Positions 1 through 11,900 of a DNA stretch of 64,000 nt are shown one piece after another. The translations under genes were made by a program, and so were the position numbers. The stretch spans positions 97,089,552 through 97,153,551 of the forward strand of contig NC_044277.2 of NCBI RefSeq assembly GCF_004027225.2, read 5' to 3'. The notes beneath the pieces were generated by a model. That model worked only from the letters and a program-made list of their open reading frames with translations. It did not search any database and had not been told where the DNA came from. How positions within the stretch are numbered: position 1 is the first letter of the stretch; each line of letters begins with the position of its first letter. This DNA is from Strigops habroptila. Its lineage: Eukaryota > Chordata > Aves > Psittaciformes > Psittacidae.

Positions 1-1586
1 GCTCCCACCCCAGTGCTGAAGCCCCATTGCTGTGGCAGGGACAGCACGCAAGGACTGGCTGCAGCAGGAAGATGAAGCCTGCGGCTCCCAGTTCCTCCTC
101 TCAGGACAGAGATAATCACGTCCCTCGCAGGGATGTGGTGAGCCTGTGCCTGCTTCACGTGGGTACTAGCGAGGGAAAAGAGGAGGCAGTGTCACAACCA
201 GCAACAAAAATAGATCAACTGGATGAAAAATGGCTCAGCTGTTTGAAAACGCTTTGTCGGGTATTTTTGGCCAAGGATCACGCTTTCCCGCCTCCCTCTG
301 TGAGATCTCAATTGACCTTTCTGTAATTAGTGTTCCCCAGAAGATGAAGCTTAATTAGGTGAGTAGCAACAAGGGGATGCAGGGCACATCTTGGTGGGAT
401 GCCGTGGAGCGTAGAATTGCATGGGCACACCACCTCCTCCTACTTGGGGTCACGGCTCTTACATCGGGAGACTTCCCTGCTGGGAAGCCCCAGTGGATAT
501 TGTTCCCAGGATGAGCAGTGCTGCACAGAGAAATAGCGTTGGTGCTCCCAGCATCTCTGAACCAGCTGCTTCAGTAATTGGATTTCCTTGGGAAAGCTGG
601 AAGTGGCTGCAGGAAGGCAGCTCCCCCCTGGGTCGGGGCCTATCCCCAGTGAACGGAGTGCTGCCAGGGAACGCTTGTGATGTAACCAGGGACTCTGCCA
701 CCTACCTCAATGCCACTATCCAGCTTTCATCCCTCTAGGAATGCTGAACCTTTCCAAACCTGTCCCACCGACCTCCCCGAGATGGGGCTCTCTTTCCAGC
801 CAGCACCAGCCCGGTGATGGTCTGATTTTTCAGTGTATGCCCCTTTCCAAACATCACCCCATGCTCGAAGAGCCTGTGGGTCCTTCTGGGTGACCAGCAC
901 AGCTCAGAATGGCTCCACAGACACCGGGGCTGCGCCATGGGGCAAACGGCCTCCAGTGCTTCCCTTCGGTGCAGCCATCACCATCACTTCTATCTCTAAG
1001 CAAGTGCAGACCCAGGAATCTGTGTCTTTAAGGGCAGTAAGCAGAGGATGATAGACACTCATCAGTGCCTTAACACCCCCCACCCCAACTCCCTCCAGCT
1101 CTGGGCTGATGCCAGAAAAATAATTGGGAAATGTCTCCCCGCCTCAGGAATTCATTCCGAACGGTAAAGGAAGAAGAAAGTGAGTTTTGGCCTTTTCATG
1201 GGATTCAGAGCCGTGAAGCACAAATGAGTGCTGACGTCCGCAAGACCCCCCCTTCACGGCCCTGCGCTCCCCGGCGCCCCCAAAGGGGGCCGGCGCTCGG
1301 CCTGGATCCCAGCACCGACCCACGTGTGAGCCCGGCACGTTGCGGGAGGGCGGCGGCACAACTAGGGCATCCCAAAAAAGCCACCCGGGGCTGCAGCAGC
1401 GGGTGTCACACCCGGAGGCGACCCAGAAACTGGCGGGAGGGGAAGTGTCTGTGTGACAACTGGCACAAACCCCCAGCGGCCGCCCCGAGCGCTGGCCTGG
1501 AAACGCTCCTCCTGCGCTGCGGCAGTGCAGAGCACCACCAGCATCTCCTGTCCGACACCCCCTGGAGCGTTCGGGAGTCACCGGCA
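1..1586. other. No gene recognised (upstream flank)
   Basis: I see no exon with recognisable domain content on either strand. Open frames here are short and show no family motif. The one structured element is a roughly 95-bp segment at 740-833, listed separately, which has an inverted relative at 2225-2316. The stretch may hold the 3' flank of a gene lying outside the window. Confidence 0.5.
740..833 (-). repeat. Unclassified repeat, copy 1 (inverted relative of 2225-2316)
   Basis: Read on the minus strand this segment matches 2225-2316 over most of its length. Shared blocks include CTGAAAAATCAGAC, GGGAGGTCGGTGGGACAGG and GGAAAGGT in the same order and spacing. The copies are diverged, so this looks like an old interspersed repeat or an old inverted duplication. 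I cannot name a family. Confidence 0.65.
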
Positions 1587-1985
1587 CATCAGAATCGTTA
1601 TGGTTGGAAGGGGCCTCTGGAGATCACCCAGTTCAAGGCAGGGCCACCTACAACACGTTACACAGGAATGTGTCCAGGTGGGTTTGGAACGTCTGAAGAC
1701 TCCACAACCCCCCTGGGCAGCCTGTTCCAGTGCTCTGCCACTCTCAGTGCACAGAAGTTCTTCCTCATGTTGAAGTGAAACTTCTTGTGTTTTAGTTTAT
1801 GGCCATTGCTGCTTGTCCTGTCGCTGGGCACCACTGAAAAGAGTCTGGCACCATCCTCCTGGCACCCGCCTCTGAGATATTTATAGGCATTAAAGAGGTC
1901 CCCTCTCAGTCTCTCGGACTCCAGATGTGGCCTCACTAGGGCCGAGAGATGGGGGGACACCTGCACAGCCTCCTTCTTGATATCA
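1587..1985 (-). mobile_element. CR1 LINE 3' fragment
   Basis: The minus strand translates to CR1 ORF2 C-terminal sequence, including ERLRGDLFNAYKYL and a decayed form of the usual RHWNRLPREVV block, HWNRLPRGVV. On the plus strand it opens with the diagnostic inverted 3' tail (AGAATCGTTATGGTTGGAAG). It is 5'-truncated, as most CR1 copies are, and diverged, with both ends approximate. Confidence 0.85.
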
Positions 1986-2224
1986 TACACACGTGTGAAT
2001 GTCCTCAGCGTGTCTCTTGGTGCTTCTGGATGCTGGGTCTTGGATTCCTCGTGCCCCAATACACTGAGGCAGCCCAGGCTGTGCCCACGCCACTCTCCCC
2101 AAGGCACAGCCCAGTGTCTGTGGAGGCATTTGCAGAGCACTGGTCACCCAGATGGATCTGTGGGCTCCTCCAGGGGACACGGCGATGGCCCAGAAGGACG
2201 TTCCCTCTGATTCCCTCCTAATAC

Positions 2225-2316
2225 TCTGAAAAATCAGACTGTCACCAGGCTCGTGCCAGCTGAGAGAAGTCAATCTCCGGGAGGTCGGTGGGACAGGGTG
2301 GGAAAGGTCCAACATT
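2225..2316 (+). repeat. Unclassified repeat, copy 2
   Basis: This is the partner of 740-833 in opposite orientation, with the CR1 fragment between them. The identity blocks are described under copy 1. Confidence 0.65.
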
Positions 2317-2360
2317 GCCCTGGCAAGGCACAAGCAGACGCTTCTCCCAGGACACCCTGC

Positions 2361-2445
2361 TGGATGCTCATTCCCTCCCAGAATGTGCCAGTGGATGCTT
2401 ATTCCCTTCTGGGACACGCCAGTGGATGCTCATTCCCAGTACAAC
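2361..2445 (+). repeat. Short tandem repeat, about 3 copies of 31 bp
   Basis: Three imperfect copies of a unit containing GGATGCTCATTCCC run in succession, each followed by a short variable spacer with CCAGTGGATGC at the join. Confidence 0.6.
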
Positions 2446-2879
2446 CTGCCTGGTACGGATCTTAGCTGCCAATGCAGCGGCTGGGCTGGAATTCCCCCGG
2501 GGAGCACTGGAGGGGTGTCCCTGCCTGAGGCTGGCGCACCCAGCATGGGGCAGAGGAGCAGACACCAAACCTCATTCTACCCAGGGAAGTTCCCACCTGC
2601 AGTTCCCCCTGGATTCAGGCTTGTGTTTATGGGCTTGAGGGCTGCCCCGTGTCCCCAGCCAGGGCATGGCAGGCTGGGGGGGACCCGGCAAACTGCATGT
2701 GAGGGCATAGGGAGGGCAGGGAGAGCTGGTGGCCACCGCCACGGGTGGTGGCAATGGGGGGAGGGAGTCGCGGCTGGGAGCCCTCGGGCCCTGCTTGTTC
2801 CCCACTGTCCCCCCAGTGTCACCAACCGCACGAGGGGCCCGGGGCTGTTGCCCCCTGGGGCTCCCCATGCCCGGGGGTG

Positions 2880-3115
2880 ATGCTCCCGGTGCCCGGGACC
2901 GATGCTACCGGTGCCCGGGACCGATGCTCCAGTGCTCCCCACCACCGGTGCCGACGCTCCGCCCCTCCCCGCCGCCCGCCCGCCCATCGCAGCCCTGGTC
3001 CCGCCCTCGCCATCTCCTTCCGGGCCCGCTCCAGCCGCCGTCGCGGCGCTGGGGCTAGGGCTGGGGCCGGGGCCCTTCCGGGGAGCGGCGTCCGCCCGGG
3101 TAGAGATGCAGCGGG
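2880..3115 (+). promoter_or_regulatory. CpG-rich promoter and first exon of KRAB zinc-finger gene A
   Basis: A dense GC/CpG stretch leads directly to ATG CAG CGG followed by the splice donor GTAAGG at 3115. No TATA box is evident, which fits a CpG-island promoter. Two near-identical copies of GGTGCCCGGGACCGATGCT sit at its left edge. Confidence 0.6.
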
Positions 3116-5145
3116 TAAGGCCGGGCCGGGTACCCCGGGGCGGGGGGATGACCCGGTCCCATTCCTGGACCCGTTCCTGGTCCCGGCGGCAGTTCCCGCC
3201 CGTGGCTTCCGTTATCCCTGGGGCCGGAAGGGAGGAGCAGGCTGGGGGGGGGAGGTGTGTGCGACGAGTCCCGGTGCTGCTGCGGGACCCCCCTCCGCCC
3301 GTCTCGTTCTCAGGGTGCGGTGGCCTTCGAGGACGTGGCCGTGCACTTCTCTCCCGAGGAGTGGGGGCAGCTGGCGCGGTGGCAGCGGCAGCTCTACTGG
3401 GAGGTGATGCTGGACAACCGGGACCTGGTTGCCAGCCTGGGTAAGGATGAGTCCTGCACGGAGCTCATGGGGCCCGGGGGCTGAGCTGGGGCTCCGGAGG
3501 CTTGGCTGGGGTCCACAGCCAGGTCACAGCCCAACCTGCCGAGCCTGTCCCGTCCCCAGTGTGTGAGGAGTTAATGGCTCCAGGTACCCTGCCCCTGCTG
3601 CTCCACATCCTGGTGCACCCCAGTTTGCTGCCACAGCTGGCACTGGCACCAGCAGCCCCCCTGGCCCTGCTGCTCTTGCAGCCGGCAGCCCCCTGGCACA
3701 GCCCTGGTGATGGTGACAGTTGCACTCCTGGGGTGGCTTGGGGGCCACTGAGGGTTCTCTCTTCTGCACAGTCTCAGAGTCCAAGTTTGTCTGCAAAATG
3801 GAGGCTGAGGAGGAGTCGTATGTGGGGGACCCCTGCAGCAGAGGGAACAGTGGAGCTCCTGACACCTCTGGAACCTGTAAGTGGCTGTGGGGACACTGGC
3901 ATGGCTGGGGCACTGGGCTGGGAAGTTGGTGCTGATTTAATAAGTTGGGGTGAGGCAGCCACCGAGGTGACCCCCTGCCAGGTGTCCTTCCTGGTCAGGG
4001 CATCCTGCCTTGGCCCTCTGGCTCAGTTGCCCCATACGTATTGCGGGGGATGCTGCGGCAGGCAGGGGGCTGGTGCCATGGGGACTGTGCTGGGGGTGTC
4101 CCCCTGACGTGACCCCCTGTTCCCAACAGCTGCCTGGGATGTGGCTGCTGGGGAGGAGCTGTCTGAGGAAGACAACCAGGGATGCTGGGTCCCGTGCACG
4201 GCGCAAGCCAGGGCGGCCAAGGTGTGGTACCCACCGCTCTGCTCCAGCTTGTGTAACGCAGAGACCTGGGACGGAGCCTCTCCCCGGGGGCTGCTAGGGG
4301 GCGAGGGGGTGCCGGTGTCTGGGGCCCTTCTCATCTGTGGCATCTGTGGGCAGAGCTTTGAGGACGAGGCCCGGCTGCACGCACACCAGGGCGAGCACCT
4401 GCGCCCGGCACCCTCCTACCAGTGCACGGCCTGCGGCAAAGCTTTCCGCCACCACCGCAACCTCCTGACGCACAAGAAGCACCGGGGCCGGCACCGGCAC
4501 GTCTGCACCGAGTGCGGCAGCACCTTCTGCTTGAAAGGCGACCTGCTGCGGCACCGGGCGAGCCACGGCGGCGAGAGCAGCTACTGCTGCCCGCTGTGCG
4601 GGGACAGCTTCCGCCACAAGCGCGAGCTGCAGGCGCACCGCAAGGAGCACGGCGCCGGCGACGCCTGCCACAAGTGCCCCGAGTGCAAGAAGCGCTTCGA
4701 GGACGAGGCCAGCCTGAGCCAGCACCGGGCGGCACACAGCGAGGAGCAGCCATTCCGCTGCGGGCGCTGCGGGCGCAGCTTCAGCTGGAAGGAGAGCCTC
4801 ATCATCCACCAGCGCAGCCACGCGCAGGAGCGCTCCCACAAGTGCCCCGTCTGCGGCCGCAGCTTCAGCCGCAGCGGGAACCTGCTGGCGCACCAGCGCG
4901 TGCACACGGGCGAGCGGCCCTTCGCCTGCGCCCAGTGCGACAAGTCCTTCTGCAACAAGGCCAACCTCATCACCCACAAGAGGCTGCACCGCCGCTACCG
5001 GACCTTCACCTGCTCCCAGTGCCGCCTGAGCTTCAGCTCCAAGAGCAAGCTGCTGCGGCACCAGCGGGAGCATGCGGAGCATGCCAGGAGCCAGGATGCC
5101 AGGAGCCTCAGTGCAGAGGACAACCCGGTCGGCTGCCAGCAGTAG
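3106..5145 (+). CDS. KRAB C2H2 zinc-finger gene A (9 fingers)
   Basis: This is a probable sequence-specific nuclear DNA-binding regulator. The model has four exons, 3106-3114, 3314-3440, 3772-3876 and 4130-5145, all with GT-AG junctions, giving 418 residues. The first exon codes only MQR. The second codes a KRAB A box ([20 protein letters not shown], then [10 protein letters not shown]-type sequence). The third codes an acidic exon, [18 protein letters not shown], resembling the KRAB B-side linker of the ZNF777/ZNF282/ZNF398 group. The fourth carries nine C2H2 fingers at about residues 148-405. Their linkers are mostly not TGEKP; only one TGERPF linker is present. Exons join in phase 1 after the KRAB exon. 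Its placement beside two related genes and SSPO fits the 7q36.1-type KRAB zinc-finger cluster, but I cannot assign a specific ortholog. The start could lie in an unseen upstream exon, though MQR followed by a donor is convincing. Confidence 0.85.
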
Positions 5146-6006
5146 CTGTGGCTGCTATGGAGCACAGGAAGGGGTTTATCCCCACGTGGAGAGACCAGAG
5201 GAGCCTAATCCTGCCTCCAGGACCTGACTTTGGTGGTGCAAAGTGCCTTCTCCCCGGTGCACATCCAGGATTTTTGATCCCTGTGCTCCACACCCCTGTG
5301 GACATTGGAAAATCCCTCCAGGGCACCTCATTTTCCCTTCAGGCCTTGCAATATCTCTCCAGAGCACTTCCCAGTTCTCCCAGTCCCACCAGTGCCCTGC
5401 CCCTGTGTGCAGAGTATCTCCTTGTCTGAATTTAAAGCAGAAGTGAGCGATATGAGTGTGGGGTCTGGTCTCTTGTGGCAGCACAGAAGGGCCAAGGTCG
5501 TGGTGGCAGCTCATGGCCAAAGCCCTTCACTTTTCCTATTGCTCTCCTCCTCAGAGTGGGGCTGGGGACTTGGGGGGCCAAACACCACCAGACCCTTTGC
5601 CAAAACCTGCCATGGTTCCAAGGCTCTCGAGGGCGAGGATATCGCCTGTGTTCAGAAGGTGGCTGTGCTGCAGTCCATGGTTCTAGTGCCGGGATCACTG
5701 GCTGAAAGGGGAGGAGGTGGGGGGGCCAGCAGGTTAGTGAACACCTAGCGTAGAGTGTCATGGATCCCCCCATTAGCACTCGGCGCCTTTGCTGGTTGTG
5801 CCCCAGGTTTTGGGGTGCAGCTCTGTTCTGAGGGGTGGGGGGTGATGTGCTGTGCTTCCCCTGTGGCCCCTGGGCTGGAAGCAGATTGCAGCGGTTGTTG
5901 CTGGAGGCTCTGGCTCTTGTGTGTGGCTCACCCTGCTCCCCCTCACTGGCTCAGCTGGTGGCCATCGCTGCTTGGAAAGTGTCTACCCTGTGCTGCAACT
6001 GCCCTA

Positions 6007-6310
6007 TAGAATTATCACAGAACCATAGAATGGTTTGGGTTGGAATGGACCTTAAGGCTCATCGAGTTCCAGCCCCCTGCCACAGGCAGGGACACCTTCC
6101 GCTAGAGCAGGTTGCTCCAAGCCCCGTCCAACCTGGCCTTGAACACTGCCAGGGATGGGGCAGCCACAGCTTCTCTGGGCAACCTGTGCCAGGGCCTCAC
6201 CACCCTCACAGGGAAGAACTTCTGCCTCACATCTCATCTAAATCTCCCCTCTGTCAGTTTAAAGCCATTCCCCCTTGTCCTGTCCTACCTGCCCTTGTCA
6301 AAAGCCCATG
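6007..6310 (-). mobile_element. CR1 LINE 3' fragment
   Basis: The plus strand shows the inverted CR1 3' end, beginning with ACAGAACCATAGAATGG and continuing with TTGCTCCAAGCCCCGTCCAA. It is closely related to the plus-strand copy at 13398-13985, sharing the block CCTGCCCTTGTCAAAAGCCC in inverse sense. It is 5'-truncated. Confidence 0.9.
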
Positions 6311-7147
6311 GCAAGTCAACAGTGGCAATGGGGGCTGCAATCCCTAAGGTCCCTGGTTTGGTTTACCCCCATGTTGTGGCCATGAAGAACATCCCAGCAG
6401 TAAAAGCTGCCTTTCCAGAAAGCAGGTTTCCCAAACTGACACATTGTGCGGCCCCATTGTCCCATTGCTTGTCTGGGTGGGCACCCCTGGCCTTGTGAGC
6501 CCCAGCGTGGGGACCGTGGCTGGGTCTGGGGCGCTGGGGTGCCAGTGACCCCGAGCACAGGCTGCTGGGCCAGCAGCTCTTCCCTTGGTTTGTGGCCATC
6601 AGCCCTTCCCTTGGGCACTGCTGCCACTGGCTCCCCAGTCTCAGGTAAGCATCTGTGCGTCCTAAGTCCTGGAGCACCACGGCGTCCACAATTCCTTGTA
6701 GGTTAATGAATCCCTTTGTCAGGAATGAAAATGGAGGGACAGCAGGGGGGGAACAGCAACTCTTGGGTGGCCTCGGGCTGGGGGTGCTGGCAGTGGGGGG
6801 TTGCCCTCACCCTCTTCCACCTCCTTGCCTTCCTCCCCTGGTGCAGCACTGGCTGCCAGCCCAGCCTTGCCCAGGCATTGCTCAGGGAATGTGGATGCAT
6901 CCATTCTCAAGGGCTGATGGATGAGGTGCAGTTGGATTGGATGGTCGGTGGAGGTCCCCTTAGGCTGGAATTTTCACTTCCCTTTCCCCTTTCACCTTTC
7001 TGTTTACCTTTGCCTTTTCCTTTTCTCTCCCTTTCCCTTCCCTTTCCAATTCGGGATAACATCACTCTGCCCCTCTCCCATCCCCTCCCTGCTCTTCCAC
7101 ACATCTGGGGCTGATGGCTGAGGCTGTGCAGGTGGAGCAGGGAGGGA

Positions 7148-7153
7148 AATAAA
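7148..7153 (+). terminator. Candidate poly(A) signal for gene A
   Basis: AATAAA is followed within 30 bases by a GT-rich element (TGTCTGTGTGG). It is the first canonical signal found downstream of gene A and lies just before the CpG promoter of gene B. The link to gene A is inference. Confidence 0.4.
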
Positions 7154-7429
7154 CATGTCTGTGTGGGATTGGTGCTGCCGTTCCTGGTACCGGCAGTGTG
7201 TCCCAGTGCCAAGGGCTGGGACAGCCGAGTCAAACATTGCCATCCTGCAGGGAATCCAAATCCATCTGGGAGGGGATCTGTCCTACCACATCCCCATGTC
7301 CATGTGTCCTCATGTCCCCACATCCGTGTGTCCCTGTGCCCCTTGTCCCCATGTCCCCACATCCCTGCGTTCCTCATCCTACTGCAATCCATCCCCCATG
7401 ACTCCTCCATGACCCGACGTACCCAACAT

Positions 7430-7687
7430 CCCAGTTCTATCGCCGAGCCCGGTGCCACGGTGACGGTAACAGCTCCCGCTGCCCCAACCAGCTCCGTCCT
7501 CCACTGCCCGCTCCCGCCCGGGACCCCGGAGCACCTCCCGGCTCACCGGAGTGCCCGCCCGTGACACCGGCCGGGGGGGGCGGGCCCCGGACCCGGACTA
7601 CGGCTCCCGGCAGCCCGCGGGGCCGCGGCCCTTTGTCTGCCGCCCCGCGCGCCGCCGCCGCCCCGGTGCGCTCCGCGGCCATCGCCG
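7430..7687 (+). promoter_or_regulatory. CpG promoter and non-coding first exon of gene B, with ZNF143-like site
   Basis: A CpG-rich stretch ends at a strong donor (GCCG|GTGAGAG, intron from 7688). No in-frame ATG precedes the donor, so the exon is likely 5' UTR. ACTACGGCTCCC at 7597-7608 is one base from the ACTACARYTCCC core of ZNF143/SBS sites. The promoter of gene C has a matching element in the same position. Confidence 0.6.
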
Positions 7688-8605
7688 GTGAGAGCGGGGG
7701 GGGGGGACCGGGACGGGGTGCGTGGTGCGGATGGGGGACACCGGGGCAGGAGGGGGGGACACCGTCGGGGCGACCGGGACGGCAGGGGCATCAGGGAACG
7801 GGGGGACACACACCGGGACAAGCGGGGGGCGCACCGGGACAGGCAGGGGACACTGGGATGGGAGGTGGGTACCGGGACAGGCGAGGAGGGACACCGGAGT
7901 GGGGGGCACCGGGACGGGAGGGGGCAGCGGGAAGGGGATAGTGGGGCAGGCAGCGTGTCACCGGGACAGGCGGGGACACTGGGGGGGCACCGGGACAAAG
8001 GTTGTGGACACTGGGACAGGTGGGGGGGCATCGGGATGGAGGGCACTGTGGGGGGAGCAGGGCAGGGACATACCGGGGAGGGGACACCGGGAGCAGGGAA
8101 GTCCCGTGCCGGGGGGGAAACGTGCCCCAAACCCTGTCCAATTCCCAGTGGGTGCAGTCCAGGGAGCAGGGATGGGCTTTGGGGACTGTGGCTCCAGAGG
8201 ACGCACAGCCAGTGGTAGGGGGCACAGAGGGTGCAGGGCTGTGGGGGTCCAGCACCCCACAGGAGGAGCATCCTCCCCATGGCTGTGGGGATGCCCCCCA
8301 GCCCTGTATCCTGTTAGTGATGTGATGGGTGCAGAGTGACAGGTCCATGGTCCCATGGTAAGGTGCCCGCTGTGTGGCTTCAGCTGGCTTCAGCCACGCT
8401 CACCTGAAATCCCTGCCTGGAGGTGATCCTGTTCCAGGGCAGCCGGAGGAGAGGAACCCCCAGAGCAAAGCACTCCCGTTCGGAAAGGGCCGAACCCCAT
8501 CAACCCCTGAGCACCCTGGTCCTGCCACCCCAGTGCTTGCAGGGATCCCTCGGCACCACCATTGCCCCGAGCAGGGTGCCCTTAGAGTGAGCAGAGCAGC
8601 CAGGC

Positions 8606-8635
8606 AGGAGGAGGAGGAGGAGGAGGAGGAGGAGG
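8606..8635 (+). repeat. (GGA)n microsatellite
   Basis: About ten uninterrupted GGA units lie in the first intron of gene B. They would read as a poly-Glu tract in one frame, but no exon evidence surrounds them. Confidence 0.9.
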
Positions 8636-8973
8636 GCAACTTCCACCTCCCAGAGCTGGAGGGTTGCTCTGGTGGCCCCCAAGCTGGAGGGAGCCAGGGA
8701 GCAGGGACCCTGCACACCCATGCTGTTCTGGTGCCAAAGCCACAAACTGCGGCCCTGTGCTGGGGTTCACTTTGCTCCCACCTGTACCCCACCTTTGTAG
8801 CCACTGGGCTGAGAGGAGCAGCCGGGGTGGCTGTTGAGGTGATGGTGGCATGACCTGGCACCCATGCTGGAGCAGGGACCCTGGGGGCTGGCATCCTCTG
8901 GAACCCCGAGGGATGGGGGGCGCTGGCAAGAGACTCTCCAATGGCTCCAGCAGGTTCTGGTGGGACCCCGGCG

Positions 8974-11900
8974 ATGGAGCAAGAGGAGAAGCCGTTTGGG
9001 GGGAGCACACTGGACATGAGACTCCGGGCAATGCCCGACCCCCATGGCACAGGTGAAGTGATGTCCTGCAAGTCCTGGCTGCTCTGGCACCCTGGGGACA
9101 TCACAGCCCCCATGCCCTGGGATCCCTGGGGCTGAGGTGCCACTTGCACAGAGCCCAGCACGGTGCTGGTGCTGGTGATGCCGTGCCCAGCACTGGCTGC
9201 TGCCGTGGTTGTGGTCGGGTGAAGGTCCTCACTGGGCAGCCGGGAGGGATGGATGGGGTCCAGGGCTCAGCCCCCTGCTTCCCTCCATAGTGCCCCTGTG
9301 CCTGGAGGGAGTATGGAGCCCGTGGTGTCACTGGAAGCAGTGCAGTGTGATGCAGCTTTGTCTTCCTCAGGAAAGGGCTGGGATGGTGCAAAGGGCGAGA
9401 TCGTGGTGAAAATAGAACCAGAGGATGAATACTACATCGGATGTCCCCAGGGCCTGGAGGCCACTGGCCCCAGTGTCCCTGGCACTGGTGAGCAGAGTGG
9501 ATGGCTGGGTGAGGGCTGGGAGCTCGGCAAGAGCTGTGGCCCTGGGGATTGAGTCCCCTGTCCTGGATCAAGTACCCTGTCCCATACTGTCTGCTCCGGG
9601 TGGCACCTTCCCTCCCTTCCTCCTTTCCACAGGCATCAAGGCTGAGGTGGTCGGGAAAAGCGAGGATGAGGATGGTGCGTATGGAAGTTACAGCCCTGGC
9701 TCCCCGGGGCAGGATGTGACCCCCCTTGACACGGCCTGTGAGTGGAGTGGGGCACCCAGGGGACACAGACGGGGATGACGGGGGGTGGTGAGCTGGGCAG
9801 GGGGTACCAGTCAGGCATGTACCTGGGGAAGTCACCCCTCTTAATCCCCTCCGAGTGCTACTGGGGACATGGTGACACTGTCCTGTGCCACGCTGGGGAC
9901 ACGAGCCTCAATGGGTGCCCATGTGAGCCCATCCCTGCCGTTGCTGCTGGTAGCACTGCCAGCTGGGGTGTGAAGCCCATCTGCATCGCCTCTGGCCCCA
10001 CCGGCACCCACCCAGCACCGCACTCTGCTCTCCAGGCGATGCCAAGCCCGAGGTCATTGTGAAGGTGGAGCTGGAGGAGCTGCACATCGGGTGTCCCCCA
10101 GGAGCTCCTGGCCAGCGCAGTGGCGCAGGTGAGCACCGGGGCAGCTCCGTGGGTCTGGCAGGATGGGGGGATGTTGGGGTGAGTGCCCTGGCTCGTTGGG
10201 CATGGAGCAGGGGAGGGCTCCTCAGCCCGGCAGAACAGGATGGGTCCTGCTGAAATGGACCTTAAAGCATCATCTGGTGATGGGTTTCTCTGCAACATCC
10301 TTGCGGCTCCCACGGGAGCTCCGAGGGTTCCTGGATGGGCCCAGAGCTTGTGGCAATGCCCTTGGTGGTGGTGAGATGCTGCATGGGAACCCCATTCCCA
10401 TTGTGCGCTCCAAGTGACAGGAAGAGAAGGAAACCCCCTTCCTGAGGGGTTGCCGACCCTGGGGGTAGTGGGTGCTGCTGGTGGCTGGCATCGGCTACAG
10501 TTGCAGATGGGGTTTCCCCTTTACTTTTGCAGCTTCATTCAGCACTTTGGGTCCTGTATATCCTCACCACAAGCCTGGCTCGTGTGGTTTGTGGTGGCGG
10601 GGCTCTCCCTCAGCCGTGAGGTGGCTGTGGGCATGGGGAGGAGATGGGCAGATGGAGATGGCCCCATGGGTCCCACTGGCACCTCGTGGGTCCCACTGGC
10701 ACCTCGTGGGTCTCACTGAAACCCCATGGGTCCCACCAGCACCTTCTGGGTCCCACCGCAGCCTCATGGGCTGCCCAGTGACCTTGTGTCAATGCCACCG
10801 CTGGCATTCGGTGGTCAGGGAGCAACAGTCCCTGGGACTGGGGCTGCCCCCACCACAGCTCCCACTGCACCCATAGCCCCCAAGTCCCTCTCCCAGCCAC
10901 GTCCCAAACCCAGCAGAAAGCCACAGGGAGGGCCAGTGCCACCACCAGCCATCCCGGCAAGCCACTTGGTGTGTGGGCACTGCCAGAGCATCATGCTGCT
11001 CTTCCACAGGTCCAGGCAGCCAGTACACATGTGAGCATCTCCCTGGGGTCAGCCGCAGTGATGCCGCCCTGCTCATGGTGCCGGGATGGGGACAAGGTGC
11101 TGATGCGCTAATGACAGGGCCAGCGGGTTGGAGTGCTGCAGTGGCCCTGGTGCCGTGGCTGCACCGTGCCTGTGTCGATGAGCGCAGCTCTGGTGGTGCC
11201 CAAGAACGTGGCTGTGGGTCCTCACAGCAGGTAACTGCGGGGTCCCCTTCTCTTGGCAGGCACTGGCAGCGAGCGGCGTCCCAAGGAGGAGCCGGAGGAG
11301 GTGAAACCAGGGTCAGCAGAGCCGGAGCGGAGCCCAGGGGCTGCCGGGGGGGGTTCCCTGGGGCTCCAGCCCTGCGTCAGCCAGTGGACGGTGCGGCAGG
11401 CGCAGGGCGCTGTGGCTGAACTCTGGCGCAGCCCAGCAGTGCCTGGGGGGCCGCGGGTCACCCCCAAGCCGCGGGGGCTCTGCCTGGTGACGGGCACGGC
11501 TCCGGTGGTGCCGGTGAGTGGCACTGGGCAGGTCCCCCCCTCTGCCTGTGGGATGGGCAGCGCTGCGGCCCCTGGCACCGAGCTGGTGCGGCGACCCTGC
11601 AGCCACGCATCCGGGCGTCCCTTCGCCTGCAGTGAGTGCGGGAAGAGCTTCCAGCACCGGGGGAACCTCGTCACCCACCTGCGGGTACACACCGGGGAGA
11701 AGCCCTTCACCTGCACCGTCTGCGGCAAGAGCTTCAGCCAGAAGGGCGACCTGATGCGGCACCAGCGCATCCACACCGGTGAGAAGCCATTCTCCTGCAC
11801 TGTCTGCGGAAAGAGCTTCTGCTCCAAGCAGACCTTCATCCTGCACCAGCGCATCCACACAGGAGAGAAGCCTTTCTCCTGCACCGACTGTGGCAAGAGC

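Larger units (their letters stand above)
5146..7430. other. 3' flank of gene A, probable long 3' UTR, then intergenic
   Basis: No coding exon is recognised. The first good AATAAA on the plus strand after the gene A stop is at 7148-7153, followed by a TG-rich stretch, so the 3' UTR may run about 2 kb and include the CR1 copy at 6007-6310. A pyrimidine-rich run of CCTTTCC units lies at 6968-7055. Confidence 0.45.

Noticed and set aside
8374-8853. Open frame with a poly-Glu tract between the gene B first exon and 8974
   Set aside because: The Glu tract is a GGA microsatellite; no consistent splice sites or phase connect it to the gene B exons.
9291-9370. Extension of the gene B exon upstream to an acceptor at 9290
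   Set aside because: Its phase does not fit the phase-1 donor at 9053, whereas the acceptor before 9371 does. It may still be an alternative first exon with its own Met at 9313.
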